From NCBI RefSeq assembly GCF_900078755.1, contig NZ_FKIH01000005.1: DNA of 64,000 nucleotides, one strand, 5' to 3'. Positions 1 through 9,373 of this stretch are shown here, one piece after another. A program made the position numbers and the translations under genes. Within the stretch, counting starts at the first letter, position 1. Each line of letters starts with the position of its first letter. Under the pieces are notes generated by a model. The model searched no databases and had not been told where the DNA came from. It was given only the letters and a program-made list of their open reading frames with translations. The DNA comes from Ichthyocystis sparus. Its GTDB lineage: Bacteria > Pseudomonadota > Gammaproteobacteria > Burkholderiales > 2013Ark19i.

Positions 1-1246
1 ATTTAGTAATTCCTGGAATCTCTTTTCCAACACCCAAAACAGTACCTAAAACCATACTCACCAAATATCTGTTCTCTAAAAGAGACACCTCACAGAAAAA
101 TCTCCTATTTAAATTTAATATGTTTTGCGCTAGCGGAGAAAAAATTTTCCTGTCAAATCCAGGAACGCTCTTGAAAAAAACTCTCTTTAAAAAATCACTG
201 GAAGTAATCAGTCCTAAAAACATGGGTACACATTTGTGAAATGCACCTGTAATTGAAGAAGAGATTGAGGATATTAGATCAGCTGTAAAAATCTTTCTTC
301 TTTTATTTTTTATATCTTCATCTAGAACGGAAATAGCTTTTGCAATACCTTCTATAAAATGGGGTGTTAACAACTCAAGCTCTGCCCTAAGTAAAGTAAT
401 GCTACCTTCTGATAAAAATTTATCCTCAGTGTATCCAGAAAGGTGGATGCCTGGACACTTCAGAAATCTATAAACTGCACCAATTGAAAAAACGTTATCA
501 ATACAGTTATCTAAAATAACATTAAAAGCATCTTTGATAACTCTCTCTGTACAACCTTTAGACTTAGGAACTAGTCCCGTAATATTTTCATGAATACGCA
601 ACAATAACTTATCAAAATAAAGTTCAAATACCGCACGAAATAACAGTCCCAAATTAAAAGAATTACTATACATTTCTTCTGGTATTACATATGCATATAT
701 TTCCTCAAGAGATAAATCTACACTACAACTAAGTTCGACACTACAACTGGGCTCAACACTACAAATAGGTTCAGAACTACAACTGGGCTCAACACTACCA
801 CTAGGTTTAACACTAGCACTGGATTCGACACTACAACCGGGATCGATACTACAGCTGGAATCGATACTATAACTGGGATCAAAAATACAATTAGGATCGA
901 TACTACAACTAGGATCGATACTACATAATGCGAATAAACTATAAGAATGTTCAGAGAAAACTTGTAATCGTAATTCGCGTTCACAACTTGAAATTGTATG
1001 TGGTACGTTAGCAGGCCCATCATATGCTGATAGCATGGCAAGCTCTTCCTCAGCTCCAGCTTCACTTAGGTGAGGAAACAATGATAATGAAACAATCTCC
1101 TCTGCATCCTCCTTTTTCTCTTCGTCTGTAACATTTATTACCAATTCGATTTCTCCCTTACCTTCTTTATCTCCAATTTGCCCTTTAACTTCTCTCCTTA
1201 GAGACCAAACACAATAAGAAAAAACATAGCAAACTTCGAGGAACAA
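1..1246 (-). CDS. Subfamily A tandem-array protein, copy 1 (3' part outside window)
   Basis: The minus-strand frame is open from the window edge to about 1265 and codes a protein close to the copies at 5755-8340 and 1664-4621. It shares the leader, a run of six-residue repeats (about 717-930), and the core motifs GIHLSGYTEDKFLSE, KIFSPLAQNILNLNRRFF and ENRYLVSMVLG. The ATG that opens the 5755-8340 copy is replaced here by GGT, with no in-frame ATG upstream before a TGA. Possible starts are TTG at 1246, TTG at 1144 (preceded by AAGGGAG at good spacing) or ATG at 1036. The core is undamaged over the visible part, so it may still be made from one of these. No function is recognised; the C-terminus lies outside the window. 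Confidence 0.7.
   Translation of the reverse strand, partial: MFLEVCYVFSYCVWSLRREVKGQIGDKEGKGEIELVINVTDEEKKEDAEEIVSLSLFPHLSEAGAEEELAMLSAYDGPANVPHTISSCERELRLQVFSEHSYSLFALCSIDPSCSIDPNCIFDPSYSIDSSCSIDPGCSVESSASVKPSGSVEPSCSSEPICSVEPSCSVELSCSVDLSLEEIYAYVIPEEMYSNSFNLGLLFRAVFELYFDKLLLRIHENITGLVPKSKGCTERVIKDAFNVILDNCIDNVFSIGAVYRFLKCPGIHLSGYTEDKFLSEGSITLLRAELELLTPHFIEGIAKAISVLDEDIKNKRRKIFTADLISSISSSITGAFHKCVPMFLGLITSSDFLKRVFFKSVPGFDRKIFSPLAQNILNLNRRFFCEVSLLENRYLVSMVLGTVLGVGKEIPGITK
717..930 (-). repeat. 18-bp in-frame repeats coding a hexapeptide in copy 1
   Basis: Roughly twelve degenerate 18-bp units, each coding a variant of C-S-V-E-P-S or Y-S-I-D-P-S, precede the conserved core. The unit length is a multiple of three, so gain or loss of units changes protein length without shifting frame. 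Confidence 0.75.
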
Positions 1247-1663
1247 TACGAACCTACAGTCCCCACCAGGTAGTAGCCCAGTGTATACTCAACATATTGT
1301 TTATATTGTGTTTAATAAGTTAGACTAACAAAAACAGATAAACACTCATATTACTAATTAGAAATGTATAAAATATCCGTTACATCTACAAACAACGTCG
1401 TAAAAATGTTACTCAAAGAGTTATAGATTCCAAAAAAACAAAGAATTGTCACTAAAAAATAACTTTAAACTAAGCCATATCTACAAAAGGTTACACTTAT
1501 GAAGGACAAAGACCACACAACAAATTAACAACGCAATAGCTTAAAAAGTACCGTGAAAATTAATCTTGCAAATGCCGCATAACTTTATATATGCATATAT
1601 AATTAAAAACAGCTAACAAACAATAAATCAATACCACAAGCTATGTCTCAGTACGTAGAGCTC
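1247..1663. other. Intergenic segment: fused 5' and 3' flanks of the array unit
   Basis: The part next to copy 1 (1277-1320) matches the conserved upstream block found before the other subfamily A genes. The part next to copy 2 (about 1340-1663) matches the downstream flanks at 5520-5754 and 9250-9373, including a shared stretch around the word TATGCATAT and the word CAGTACGTAGA. No subfamily B relic is left between them, unlike the next two spacers. No gene seen. Confidence 0.6.
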
Positions 1664-4621
1664 TTAATTACTCTTCAGCTTTCTCTTCTGTTTCACTACT
1701 TCCCTAGATCTATCAACTGTAACGCGATTTTTATCAACATAAATTACATCTCTAGCGACCAATAAACATTCATCCATTAAAGAATTAGCAATCGCTTCCA
1801 ACAAAGTTTCCAGCGATCCTCCCAATTTTGATACCACTCCATCTGAATTCAAAACCAAAGTAGATCTTGTAACTAATAATTTAATTTCTTCACGTAACCA
1901 CAGCATAAACTCACTAGTTCCAATCTTATCAGAACTCAAATTACAGTTTGCCCATTTATCAGGCATAAAAAAACTTGGTTTTGCATGAAACACTTTACTC
2001 ATGTAATATAATCTATCAATTTTATCAACAATCTTACAAATCAAATCCAATTTTACAGGATAAAGTCTCGATATATCTACATTTGATATAGTAAAACAGC
2101 ATTCACCAAATTCTTTAAAAAGTGTATTTTTAATATAAAAAACTAAAAGATCTTTTTCTATTACAATGTTTCTTATTTTCTCACAAAAAATACTGGCACA
2201 ACTTTCAAATATATAATTAATCACATCTTCAGTAAGACTCGTACTTATACTTTTACCTCCACTATCAATAGTTGATATTTTTTTAGGAAGAAAACCTTTA
2301 AACAACGTAACAGTGAATGCGCTAATAACATCTTCCTTCAAAATTTCAATTAAATTTACAGAAAATATATCGTCATATAATTCACAAACATTCATACCTA
2401 CATGAGGAGAAATTTTTTCAAGATTGTTGTCTATCTCTCTCAGAAAATGTATACCTGAAAGAAAAGAAAAAATAAAATCAAACATTCCAGAACGCACGGC
2501 GGACTCTAACCTAAAACAGGTCAGTGAGCTCAATTCGCCACTTACACTAGAAGCAAAAATTTTACTAAAATCGCGCGCCATTGATACACATACAGGAGTA
2601 AAAATCCTCATCAGATAGTAACTAAATCCATTACCAATATAATTTTTGCCATCAAGAATCACACCATCTAATGATTTATAAAAACCAACACTACCCCCAC
2701 CTGAACCATCTAATTCAGCAAAATCACGTATTCTGAATCTGTCCCTAAAAACCCTCTTCCTAGAAGTAGTTCTAAGCAATGTCTCATGGCTTAAGTAATC
2801 ACATACTCCTTCTATTACGGGTTTAAAATCTCCCAGGGGGACAACATTATTTGACGAATCCAAAGCAAAAAATAATCCCCTAGATACACCACCAAGTACC
2901 ACATCTCTTAGACTCTTTTTATACGAATCTAATAATCCTGTAATTCCTGGAATATCTTTTCCAATAGCACCCAAAACAGTACCCAAAACCATACTCACCA
3001 AATATCTGTTCTCTAAAAGAGACACTTTACAGAGAAATTTCCTATTTAAATTTAATATGTCTTGTGCTACCGGAGAGAAAATTTTTCTTTCAAAACCAGG
3101 AATCTTTTTGAAAAAAACCTTCTTTAAAAATTCACAAGAAGTAATCAGTTCTAAAAATATAGGTACACATTTACAAAATGAACCTTCAATTGAAGAGGAG
3201 ATCGAAGATATTAAATCAGCTGTAAAAAGTCTCCTTTTACTTTTTTTATTTTTATCATAAGCTAGAGTAGAAACAGTTTCTGTAATACTTTCTATAAAAT
3301 AAGGAGTTAACAACCCAAGCTCTGCCTTAAGTAAAGCCACGCTACTTTCTGATAAAAATCTATCTTCAGTATAGCCCGAAAGGTGAACATCTGGACACTT
3401 TAGAAATCTATAAACTGCTTTCATTGAAAAAATATTATCAATACAACTATCCAAAGTAATACTAAAAGCAGATTCTATAACTCTCTCCGCATGACCCTTA
3501 ACCTGCGGAACTACTCCTGGTATATTTTCATAAATACGCAATAATATCTTATCACGGTAAAATTCGAACAACGCACGGAATAACAGGCCCAAATTAAAAT
3601 AGTTACTATACATTTCTTCGGGTGTTATATATGAATATATTTCCTCAATAGATAAGTCGATACTACAACTGGGATCAATAATACCACCAGAATCTACACT
3701 AATACTGGGTTCAACACTACAACTAGGTTCAACACTACAAACGGTTTCGGTACTAACACTGGAATCAACACTAGCACTTGGTTCGACACTGGCACTTCTT
3801 GGTTCGACACTACCACTAGGTCCAACACTACAACTAGGTTCTACACTGCCACTAGGTTCAATACTACAACCAGGTTCGAAACTACCACTTAGACAGGAAA
3901 ATGTGGATAAACTATAGGAATGTTCCAATAAAAATTGTGATTGTAATTCTCGCTCACCTGAACTACCTGCATGTCGTACGTTATCAGTTCTTTCATAGGA
4001 TGATGAAAGCACGGAAGGCGCTTCGATGGCTTCAGCTTCACTTACAGAACAAGTTGATTCACCCAAAGCTCCCAACGCAGAAGCAACACCTTCCTTAAGC
4101 AATCCAACTTCTCTAGTCAATAAAGGTGACTCTGGAGAGAAAGAGGAAAGATCAGCATCCCATCCTGATTCAGATGAAGAAGAATACATATATGAAGATG
4201 AAGATGAAGATGCCGGTGAAACCGAAGGTGATCCACCACCTAACCCCCACAACTCAGAGGCAGTATCAACCGCATTCAATCTAACCCCACCTTCACTATC
4301 CGGAGGGGAAGCAGAGAAAATACCGGCAGCTAATCCTAATTCAGATGGAGATAAAGAAGACGAAGGTAAAGGCAACCCATCTTCTAAAGCTTCCGCAGCT
4401 TCAGATTCCCTAACAGGACACAACGACAACAAAGCAAGCGCCTCTGCAGCCTCTATTTTCTCTTCATCTATAAAATTTATTACCACCTCTACCGATCCTT
4501 TAATTTCCCCTTCAACCTCTCCCTTGAGACCAAATACAGTAAGAACAATAAGAAACAATAACTCATAGCAAATTCTAGGAACAATATTAATCCGTAACAC
4601 ACACAAAACCGATACACCCAA
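1664..4621 (-). CDS. Subfamily A tandem-array protein, copy 2 (985 aa)
   Basis: Largest member of the array; no known domain recognised. Order: a hydrophobic leader (about residues 18-34); the motif EAAEALALLSLCP, which recurs in all members; an acidic Ser/Pro-rich stretch (about 70-230) found only in this copy; about twelve hexapeptide repeats (C-S-V-E-P-S type); then a helical-looking core of about 600 residues with LSGYTEDRFLSESS, ENRYLVSMVLG and NYIGNGFSYYLMRIF. The tail is basic (KQKRKLKSN). The long frame opens at TTG 4621 without a good ribosome site; an in-frame GTG at 4486, preceded by AAAGGA, is an alternative start. Same strand and orientation as all other copies. Confidence 0.8.
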   Translation of the reverse strand: MGVSVLCVLRINIVPRICYELLFLIVLTVFGLKGEVEGEIKGSVEVVINFIDEEKIEAAEALALLSLCPVRESEAAEALEDGLPLPSSSLSPSELGLAAGIFSASPPDSEGGVRLNAVDTASELWGLGGGSPSVSPASSSSSSYMYSSSSESGWDADLSSFSPESPLLTREVGLLKEGVASALGALGESTCSVSEAEAIEAPSVLSSSYERTDNVRHAGSSGERELQSQFLLEHSYSLSTFSCLSGSFEPGCSIEPSGSVEPSCSVGPSGSVEPRSASVEPSASVDSSVSTETVCSVEPSCSVEPSISVDSGGIIDPSCSIDLSIEEIYSYITPEEMYSNYFNLGLLFRALFEFYRDKILLRIYENIPGVVPQVKGHAERVIESAFSITLDSCIDNIFSMKAVYRFLKCPDVHLSGYTEDRFLSESSVALLKAELGLLTPYFIESITETVSTLAYDKNKKSKRRLFTADLISSISSSIEGSFCKCVPIFLELITSCEFLKKVFFKKIPGFERKIFSPVAQDILNLNRKFLCKVSLLENRYLVSMVLGTVLGAIGKDIPGITGLLDSYKKSLRDVVLGGVSRGLFFALDSSNNVVPLGDFKPVIEGVCDYLSHETLLRTTSRKRVFRDRFRIRDFAELDGSGGGSVGFYKSLDGVILDGKNYIGNGFSYYLMRIFTPVCVSMARDFSKIFASSVSGELSSLTCFRLESAVRSGMFDFIFSFLSGIHFLREIDNNLEKISPHVGMNVCELYDDIFSVNLIEILKEDVISAFTVTLFKGFLPKKISTIDSGGKSISTSLTEDVINYIFESCASIFCEKIRNIVIEKDLLVFYIKNTLFKEFGECCFTISNVDISRLYPVKLDLICKIVDKIDRLYYMSKVFHAKPSFFMPDKWANCNLSSDKIGTSEFMLWLREEIKLLVTRSTLVLNSDGVVSKLGGSLETLLEAIANSLMDECLLVARDVIYVDKNRVTVDRSREVVKQKRKLKSN
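3650..3885 (-). repeat. 18-bp in-frame hexapeptide repeats in copy 2
   Basis: About twelve units coding variants of C-S-V-E-P-S, G-S-V-E-P-S and S-I-D-P-S lie just before the conserved core. One or two units are off-length (for example PRSASVEPS), showing the array is degenerate but in frame. Confidence 0.75.
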
Positions 4622-4631
4622 CCCTGCCGGT

Positions 4632-4720
4632 CCCAGTGTATATTCAAAATATTGTTTAATCTGTTGATTTATTTTATGTTAATGATGATAAAGTAGACCG
4701 GCAAACAAGGATTTTAGATT
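4632..4720 (-). promoter_or_regulatory. Conserved upstream block of subfamily A genes
   Basis: A block reading (plus strand) CCAGTGTATA...AATATTGTTTAATCTGTTGATTTA recurs before copies 1 (1277), 2 (4632), 3 (8351) and 4 (11722) at the same distance from the long-frame start. Conservation outside coding sequence suggests a promoter or operator, but recent duplication alone could explain it. No clear -35/-10 pair could be fixed. Confidence 0.4.
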
Positions 4721-4939
4721 TTATTTAATCAGCTTAGCAAAAACAAATAGAATACAAACACACCACAAAATACAATACACCGCACCAATACACTGCACCC
4801 ATGTAAAACAAATATCTTAGTTACATCACCCAATAAATACTATCACCACTACCAGCAAAATAAATATATTCTATATCATAAGTCATAAGCTCTGCATCTA
4901 AATGCGATATCACAAAAACAATACCGCAAATAAAACAAT

Positions 4940-5510
4940 AACGTAATGATTAAAGTATAAGTAATTAAATTACTTAATTGAGATGGTACAACTCCATTAC
5001 ATCCCTTCACCAAAGTTGAATACCCCCGTTACTGCTCTTGATTTATCACTCAGCCGAAACAAACAAGTTTACTAATATTGATACGTCAATACTATATTTC
5101 AAATCTTAAACTCCATACAAAATACTTTTCTCATATTTACAACCTATCATTTTCCTGAATAATTCAGAATTATAATTTTTTTTACCGTCTCAAAACTTGA
5201 TAGAGAAAGATCAAATACACCAAAAGCAATCAAAAAATTTATTAAATCTGATTCACAATAGATGAAAAACACTTATATCTTTCTCATCGTATACCTTAAA
5301 AATAATACTTACCAAATATCTATTCTATAAAAAACTCATACGACAAAAACCCCTCTAAAATCTATCTAGTATTTTTTAGTGCCAGAAAAAAAATTTCATG
5401 CTACACTAAAAAGCACTTTTGAAAAAATTCTTCTTAAAAATTAGTTAAAGATAATAAATTTTATAGTCATAGATTCGCATTTATTAAATATATTTACAGT
5501 TAATAAGGTG
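4940..5510 (-). pseudogene. Deletion relic of a subfamily B gene (relic A)
   Basis: Fragments align in order with the intact B gene at 12033-14264. They cover the C-terminal region (around 4990-5060, counterpart of the segment near 12170-12250), the segment around the word GAAAGATCAAA (near 5200) and the N-terminal-side segment around ACCAAATATCTATTCT and GAAAAAATTC. Several hundred bases of the middle are missing and stops occur in all frames. It sits upstream of copy 2 exactly where the intact B gene sits upstream of copy 4. Confidence 0.65.
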
Positions 5511-5754
5511 GATCGATAAACAAATAAGCCAAATTACTAATTATAAAGATAGAAAACATCAGATCTATCTACAAAATGTCACACTCATGGACGACAATGA
5601 CCACACAACAACTAAAAAGGTGCCAGAACAATTAATTTCGCAAATGTTGCATAACTTGATATATGCATATCATAATTAAAAACAACTAGTAAACAATAAA
5701 TGCTGGATCATAGACTATGTCTCAGTGCGTAGAGCGCAGAGCGCTTTGTTATGC

Positions 5755-8340
5755 TCAATTACTCTTCTGTTTTCTCTTCTGCTTCACTACTTCCCTAGAC
5801 CTATCAACTGTAACACGACTTCTATCAACATAAATCACATCTCTAGCGATCAATAAACACTCATCCATTGAACAATTAACAATCGCTTCCAACAAAGTTT
5901 CCAGCGACTCTCCCAACTCTGATACTACTCCATCTGAACTCAAAACCAAAGCCGATTCTGTAATTACTAATCTAATTTTCCCATATAACCACTCCTTAAA
6001 CTCTCTAGTTTCAAATTTATCAGAACTCAATTCAAGGTTTACTCCTTTAGTAGGTACCAAAAAATCTGGTGTTCTACGAAACACACTACTCATGTAATAT
6101 GATCTATCAATTTTATTAACAATTTTACAAATTAAATCCAATTTGATAGGATAAACTTTCAATATATCCACATTTGATACAGCAAAACAGCACTCACCAA
6201 ATTCTTTAAAAAGGGTCTTTTCAATATAAAAATTTAAAAAATCTCCTTCTATAGCAATGCTTTTTATTCTATCACAAAAAATACCGGCACAACTTTCGAA
6301 TATAGAATCAACCATGCCTTCAGCAAGATTCATTCTTATACTCTTACCTTTATCTAGAACTGATATTGTTTTAGGGAAAAAATCTTTAAACAACTCAACA
6401 GTAAACGAGCTAATAACAGCTTCTTTAACTCTTTCAATTATATTTTCAGAAAATATATCATCATATAATTCACAAACATTCATACCTACATGAGGAGAAA
6501 TTTTTTCAAGTTTTTTGTCTACTTCACTCAGAGTATCCATGCCTGACAGAGCAGAAAAAATAAAATCAAACATTCCATAACGTACTCTGGCTTCTAACCT
6601 AAAACAGGTTAATAAACTCAATTCACTACCAATAATACTACCAAAAATTTTATTAACATCGCGTGCTACTGACACACATATAGGAGCAAAAACCCTCATT
6701 AGATAGTAACTAAATCCGTTGCCAACATAATTTTTGCTATTAAGAATTACTCCATCCAATGATTTATAAAAACCATCATCTTCTCCACTTGACACATCTA
6801 ATTCCCAAAAACCACGTATTTGTAATCTCTCCCTAAAAACCTTCTTTCTAGAAGTAATTCTAAGCGATGTCTCACGCCTTAAATAATCACTTACTCCCTC
6901 TATTACAGGAATAAAAGCTTTCAGTGGCACAATATCACCTGACGAACCCAAAGCAAAAAACAATCCCTTAGATACACTATCAAGTACTATATCTCTTAGA
7001 TCTTTTACATACGAATCCAATAATTCTTCAATTCCTGGAATCTCTTTTCCAATACCCAAAACCATGCCCAAAACCATACTCACCAAATACCTGTTCTCCA
7101 AAAGAGACACCTTACAAAAAAATCTCCTATTTAAACTTAATATGTTCTGTGATACCGGAGAGAAAATTTTTCCGTCAAACCCAGGAATATTTTTGAAAAA
7201 AACCTTCTTTAAAAATTCACGAGAAGTAATCAGTTCTAAAAATATAGGTACACATTTATAAAATGCACCAGAAATTGAAGAAGAAATTACAGATACCAAA
7301 TCATCTGTAAGCAATGTTTTTTTATTTTTTCTTATACTTTCACTGTTAGATAAAGCTAAAACAGTTTTTGTAACACCTTCTACACAATGAGGCATGAGCA
7401 AATCAAGCTCTTCCCTAAGTAAAGCAATACTACTTTCTGATAAAAATCTATCCTCAGTGTATCCAGAAAGGTGGATACCTGGACACTTTAGAAATCTATA
7501 AACTGCTCTCATTGAAAGAATATTATCAATATAACTATCCAAAATAACACTGAAAGCATCTTTGATAACCCTCTCAGTATGACTTCTAGCCTGCGGAACT
7601 ACTACAGGTACACTTTCATAAATATGCAACAATAACTTATCGCGGTAAAATTCGAACAACGCACGAAATAACAGGCCCAAATTAAAAAAATTACTATACA
7701 TTTTTTCAGGTGTTACATATGAATATATTTCCTCAAGAGATAAATCTATACTACAACCAGATCCAACACTGACACTTGGTTCAATACTGCAACTAGACCC
7801 AATACTACCACTGGTTTCGATACTACAACTAGGTTCGACACTACCACTGATCTCAAGAATACAACTGGGATCAATACTATAACTGAGATCAAAAATACAA
7901 CTGGGATCAATACTATAACTGAGATCAAAAATACAACTGGGATCAATACTATAACTGGGATCCACACTACAACCAGGATCGATACTACACAATGTGGATA
8001 AACTATAAGAATGTTCCGAGAAAACTTGTAATTGTAATTCACGTTCACAACTTGAAATTGAAAGACTAGTATGTGGTAAGTTAACAGGTCTATCATATGA
8101 CGATAGCATAGCAAGAGCCTCCTCAGCTCCAGCTTCACTTGCACGAGGACACGACGATAATAAAACAACCGCCTCTGCATCCTCCTTTTTCTCTTCGTCT
8201 ATAACATTTATTACCAATTCGATTTCTCCCTTACCTTCTTTATATCCAATTTGCCCTTTAAATTCTCTCCTTTGAGAGCAAACACAATAAGAAAAAACAT
8301 AGCAAACTTCGAGGAACAATACGAACCTATAGTCCCCCAT
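5755..8340 (-). CDS. Subfamily A tandem-array protein, copy 3 (861 aa)
   Basis: Same architecture as copy 2 but without the acidic Ser/Pro-rich insert. It has a hydrophobic, Cys-containing leader (residues 5-22), DAEAVVLLSSCP plus a second variant EEALAMLSSYD, about fourteen hexapeptide repeats including a doubled 36-bp unit, and then the conserved core. Core motifs seen are GIHLSGYTEDRFLSESS, KIFSPVSQNILSLNRRFF, ENRYLVSMVLG, NYIGNGF-like NYVGNGFSYYLMRVF, SPHVGMNVCELYDDIF and DECLLIARDVIYVD. The tail is basic (KQKRKQKSN). It opens with ATG at 8340 but without a clear ribosome site; an in-frame TTG at 8217, preceded by AAGGGAG, is an alternative. Function unknown. Confidence 0.82.
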   Translation of the reverse strand: MGDYRFVLFLEVCYVFSYCVCSQRREFKGQIGYKEGKGEIELVINVIDEEKKEDAEAVVLLSSCPRASEAGAEEALAMLSSYDRPVNLPHTSLSISSCERELQLQVFSEHSYSLSTLCSIDPGCSVDPSYSIDPSCIFDLSYSIDPSCIFDLSYSIDPSCILEISGSVEPSCSIETSGSIGSSCSIEPSVSVGSGCSIDLSLEEIYSYVTPEKMYSNFFNLGLLFRALFEFYRDKLLLHIYESVPVVVPQARSHTERVIKDAFSVILDSYIDNILSMRAVYRFLKCPGIHLSGYTEDRFLSESSIALLREELDLLMPHCVEGVTKTVLALSNSESIRKNKKTLLTDDLVSVISSSISGAFYKCVPIFLELITSREFLKKVFFKNIPGFDGKIFSPVSQNILSLNRRFFCKVSLLENRYLVSMVLGMVLGIGKEIPGIEELLDSYVKDLRDIVLDSVSKGLFFALGSSGDIVPLKAFIPVIEGVSDYLRRETSLRITSRKKVFRERLQIRGFWELDVSSGEDDGFYKSLDGVILNSKNYVGNGFSYYLMRVFAPICVSVARDVNKIFGSIIGSELSLLTCFRLEARVRYGMFDFIFSALSGMDTLSEVDKKLEKISPHVGMNVCELYDDIFSENIIERVKEAVISSFTVELFKDFFPKTISVLDKGKSIRMNLAEGMVDSIFESCAGIFCDRIKSIAIEGDFLNFYIEKTLFKEFGECCFAVSNVDILKVYPIKLDLICKIVNKIDRSYYMSSVFRRTPDFLVPTKGVNLELSSDKFETREFKEWLYGKIRLVITESALVLSSDGVVSELGESLETLLEAIVNCSMDECLLIARDVIYVDRSRVTVDRSREVVKQKRKQKSN
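7745..7995 (-). repeat. 18-bp and 36-bp in-frame repeats in copy 3
   Basis: About fourteen hexapeptide-coding units. Part of the run is a higher-order 36-bp repeat coding YSIDPSCIFDLS, present nearly identically two to three times (about 7860-7950), which points to recent unequal exchange. Confidence 0.75.
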
Positions 8341-8363
8341 CAGATAGTGTCCCAGTGTATATT

Positions 8364-8385
8364 CAACATATTGTTCAATATGTTG
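8364..8385. promoter_or_regulatory. Perfect 10-bp inverted repeat upstream of copy 3
   Basis: CAACATATTG and CAATATGTTG face each other with two bases between, 24-45 bases upstream of the ATG at 8340 and inside the conserved upstream block. The matching site before copy 4 (near 11735) keeps about 7 of 10 pairs. Possible operator; unproven. Confidence 0.4.
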
Positions 8386-8644
8386 ATTTATTCTATGTTA
8401 ACGATGACAAAGTAATCTAAATAGACAATATAAGATCCTTTTTATTTGATTTAACCATCTAGGCAGCAACAAAGAGAAAAGCAGTAAAACATCCCAAAAT
8501 ATCGCATACGACATACTGCACCTACATGTAAACCCTAGTCACATCAATTAGTAAACACTAACTATCAGCGAAATAGATACACCTTATAATATGAGCGCTC
8601 CATCAAAAAAACTATATCAAAACCAACACTGTAAACAAACAATA

Positions 8645-9255
8645 ATGTAATATTTACAGTATCACTACTTACGCAAACTTACTCTTATAAATATAAATTG
8701 AAATAACGCCTCTATCAACATAAATTACGTCTAGTCTATAGAAGTTCTAAAACACTAGTTCATTACAGAAACAGCTTCCAATAAATTATCTATTGACTTG
8801 CCTAAATCTAATACCACCCCACTATATCCTTTCACCAAAGTTTACTCCCCCCCGTTACTGCTCTCAGTTGATCACCCAGCCAAGACATAAGTTTACTGGT
8901 ATTAATACACCAATACTAGATTTCAACTCTGAAACCCTACAAAATACTTTTCTCGTATTACAATTTATCATTTTACTCAATAATATAATTCATAATAAAT
9001 GAAAAATACTTATCTCTTGAACATCATATACATATCCTAATAGTCATATATCCAAAATCATACTTACCAAATGTCTATACTATAAAAAAACTCCTCTCAC
9101 AAAAAACATATATCAAAATCTGACATTTTTCGTAGCTTTAGAAAAAAATTTAGCGTTACACTAAAAAACATTTCTGAAGAAGTTTTTTTAAAAACCAATC
9201 AAAGGTAATAAATTTTATAATTATGGACATAAATTTACTAAATGTTACAGTTAAC
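8645..9255 (-). pseudogene. Deletion relic of a subfamily B gene (relic B)
   Basis: From the word TAATATTTACAGTATCA onward it follows the 3' end of the intact B gene at 12033 almost base for base (words TCTATCAAC, CTTCCAATAA, TCTATTGACT). It then jumps, near 8995, to a point matching about 13300 in the intact gene and continues to about 9245. About 900 bases of the middle are missing and frames are broken. Relic A resumes at the same place (word GAAAAACACTTAT against GAAAAATACTTAT), so the deletion may be older than the duplication. Confidence 0.7.
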
Positions 9256-9373
9256 AAGATGTATCAATAAAAACATTGCATAGCTTGATTTATGCATATA
9301 TGATTGTAAAAATCACCTAACAAAAAATAAATGAGAAATCACAGACTGTGCTTCAGTACGTAGAACGTTTTTA

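Larger units (their letters stand above)
4622..5754. other. Spacer between copies 2 and 3
   Basis: From left to right: the conserved upstream block of copy 2; an AT-rich flank matching 8430-8650 and 11800-12010; the B relic; and the 3' flank of copy 3 (5515-5754), which matches 1340-1663. No intact gene seen. Confidence 0.6.
8341..9373. other. Spacer between copies 3 and 4
   Basis: Holds the conserved upstream block of copy 3, an AT-rich flank that aligns along its length with 11730-12010, relic B (8645-9255) and the 3' flank of copy 4 with the shared word TATGCATAT. No intact gene seen. Confidence 0.6.

Noticed and set aside
718..1065. Long minus-strand ORF rich in V-V-V-S-I-P repeats
   Set aside because: It is the alternative frame of the 18-bp repeats in subfamily A copy 1; the core of the family continues in the other frame.
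4026..4568. Plus-strand ORF of 180 codons, acidic and Ser/Pro-rich
   Set aside because: It is antisense to the Ser/Pro-rich segment of copy 2; low complexity keeps the opposite frame open. No ribosome site of its own.
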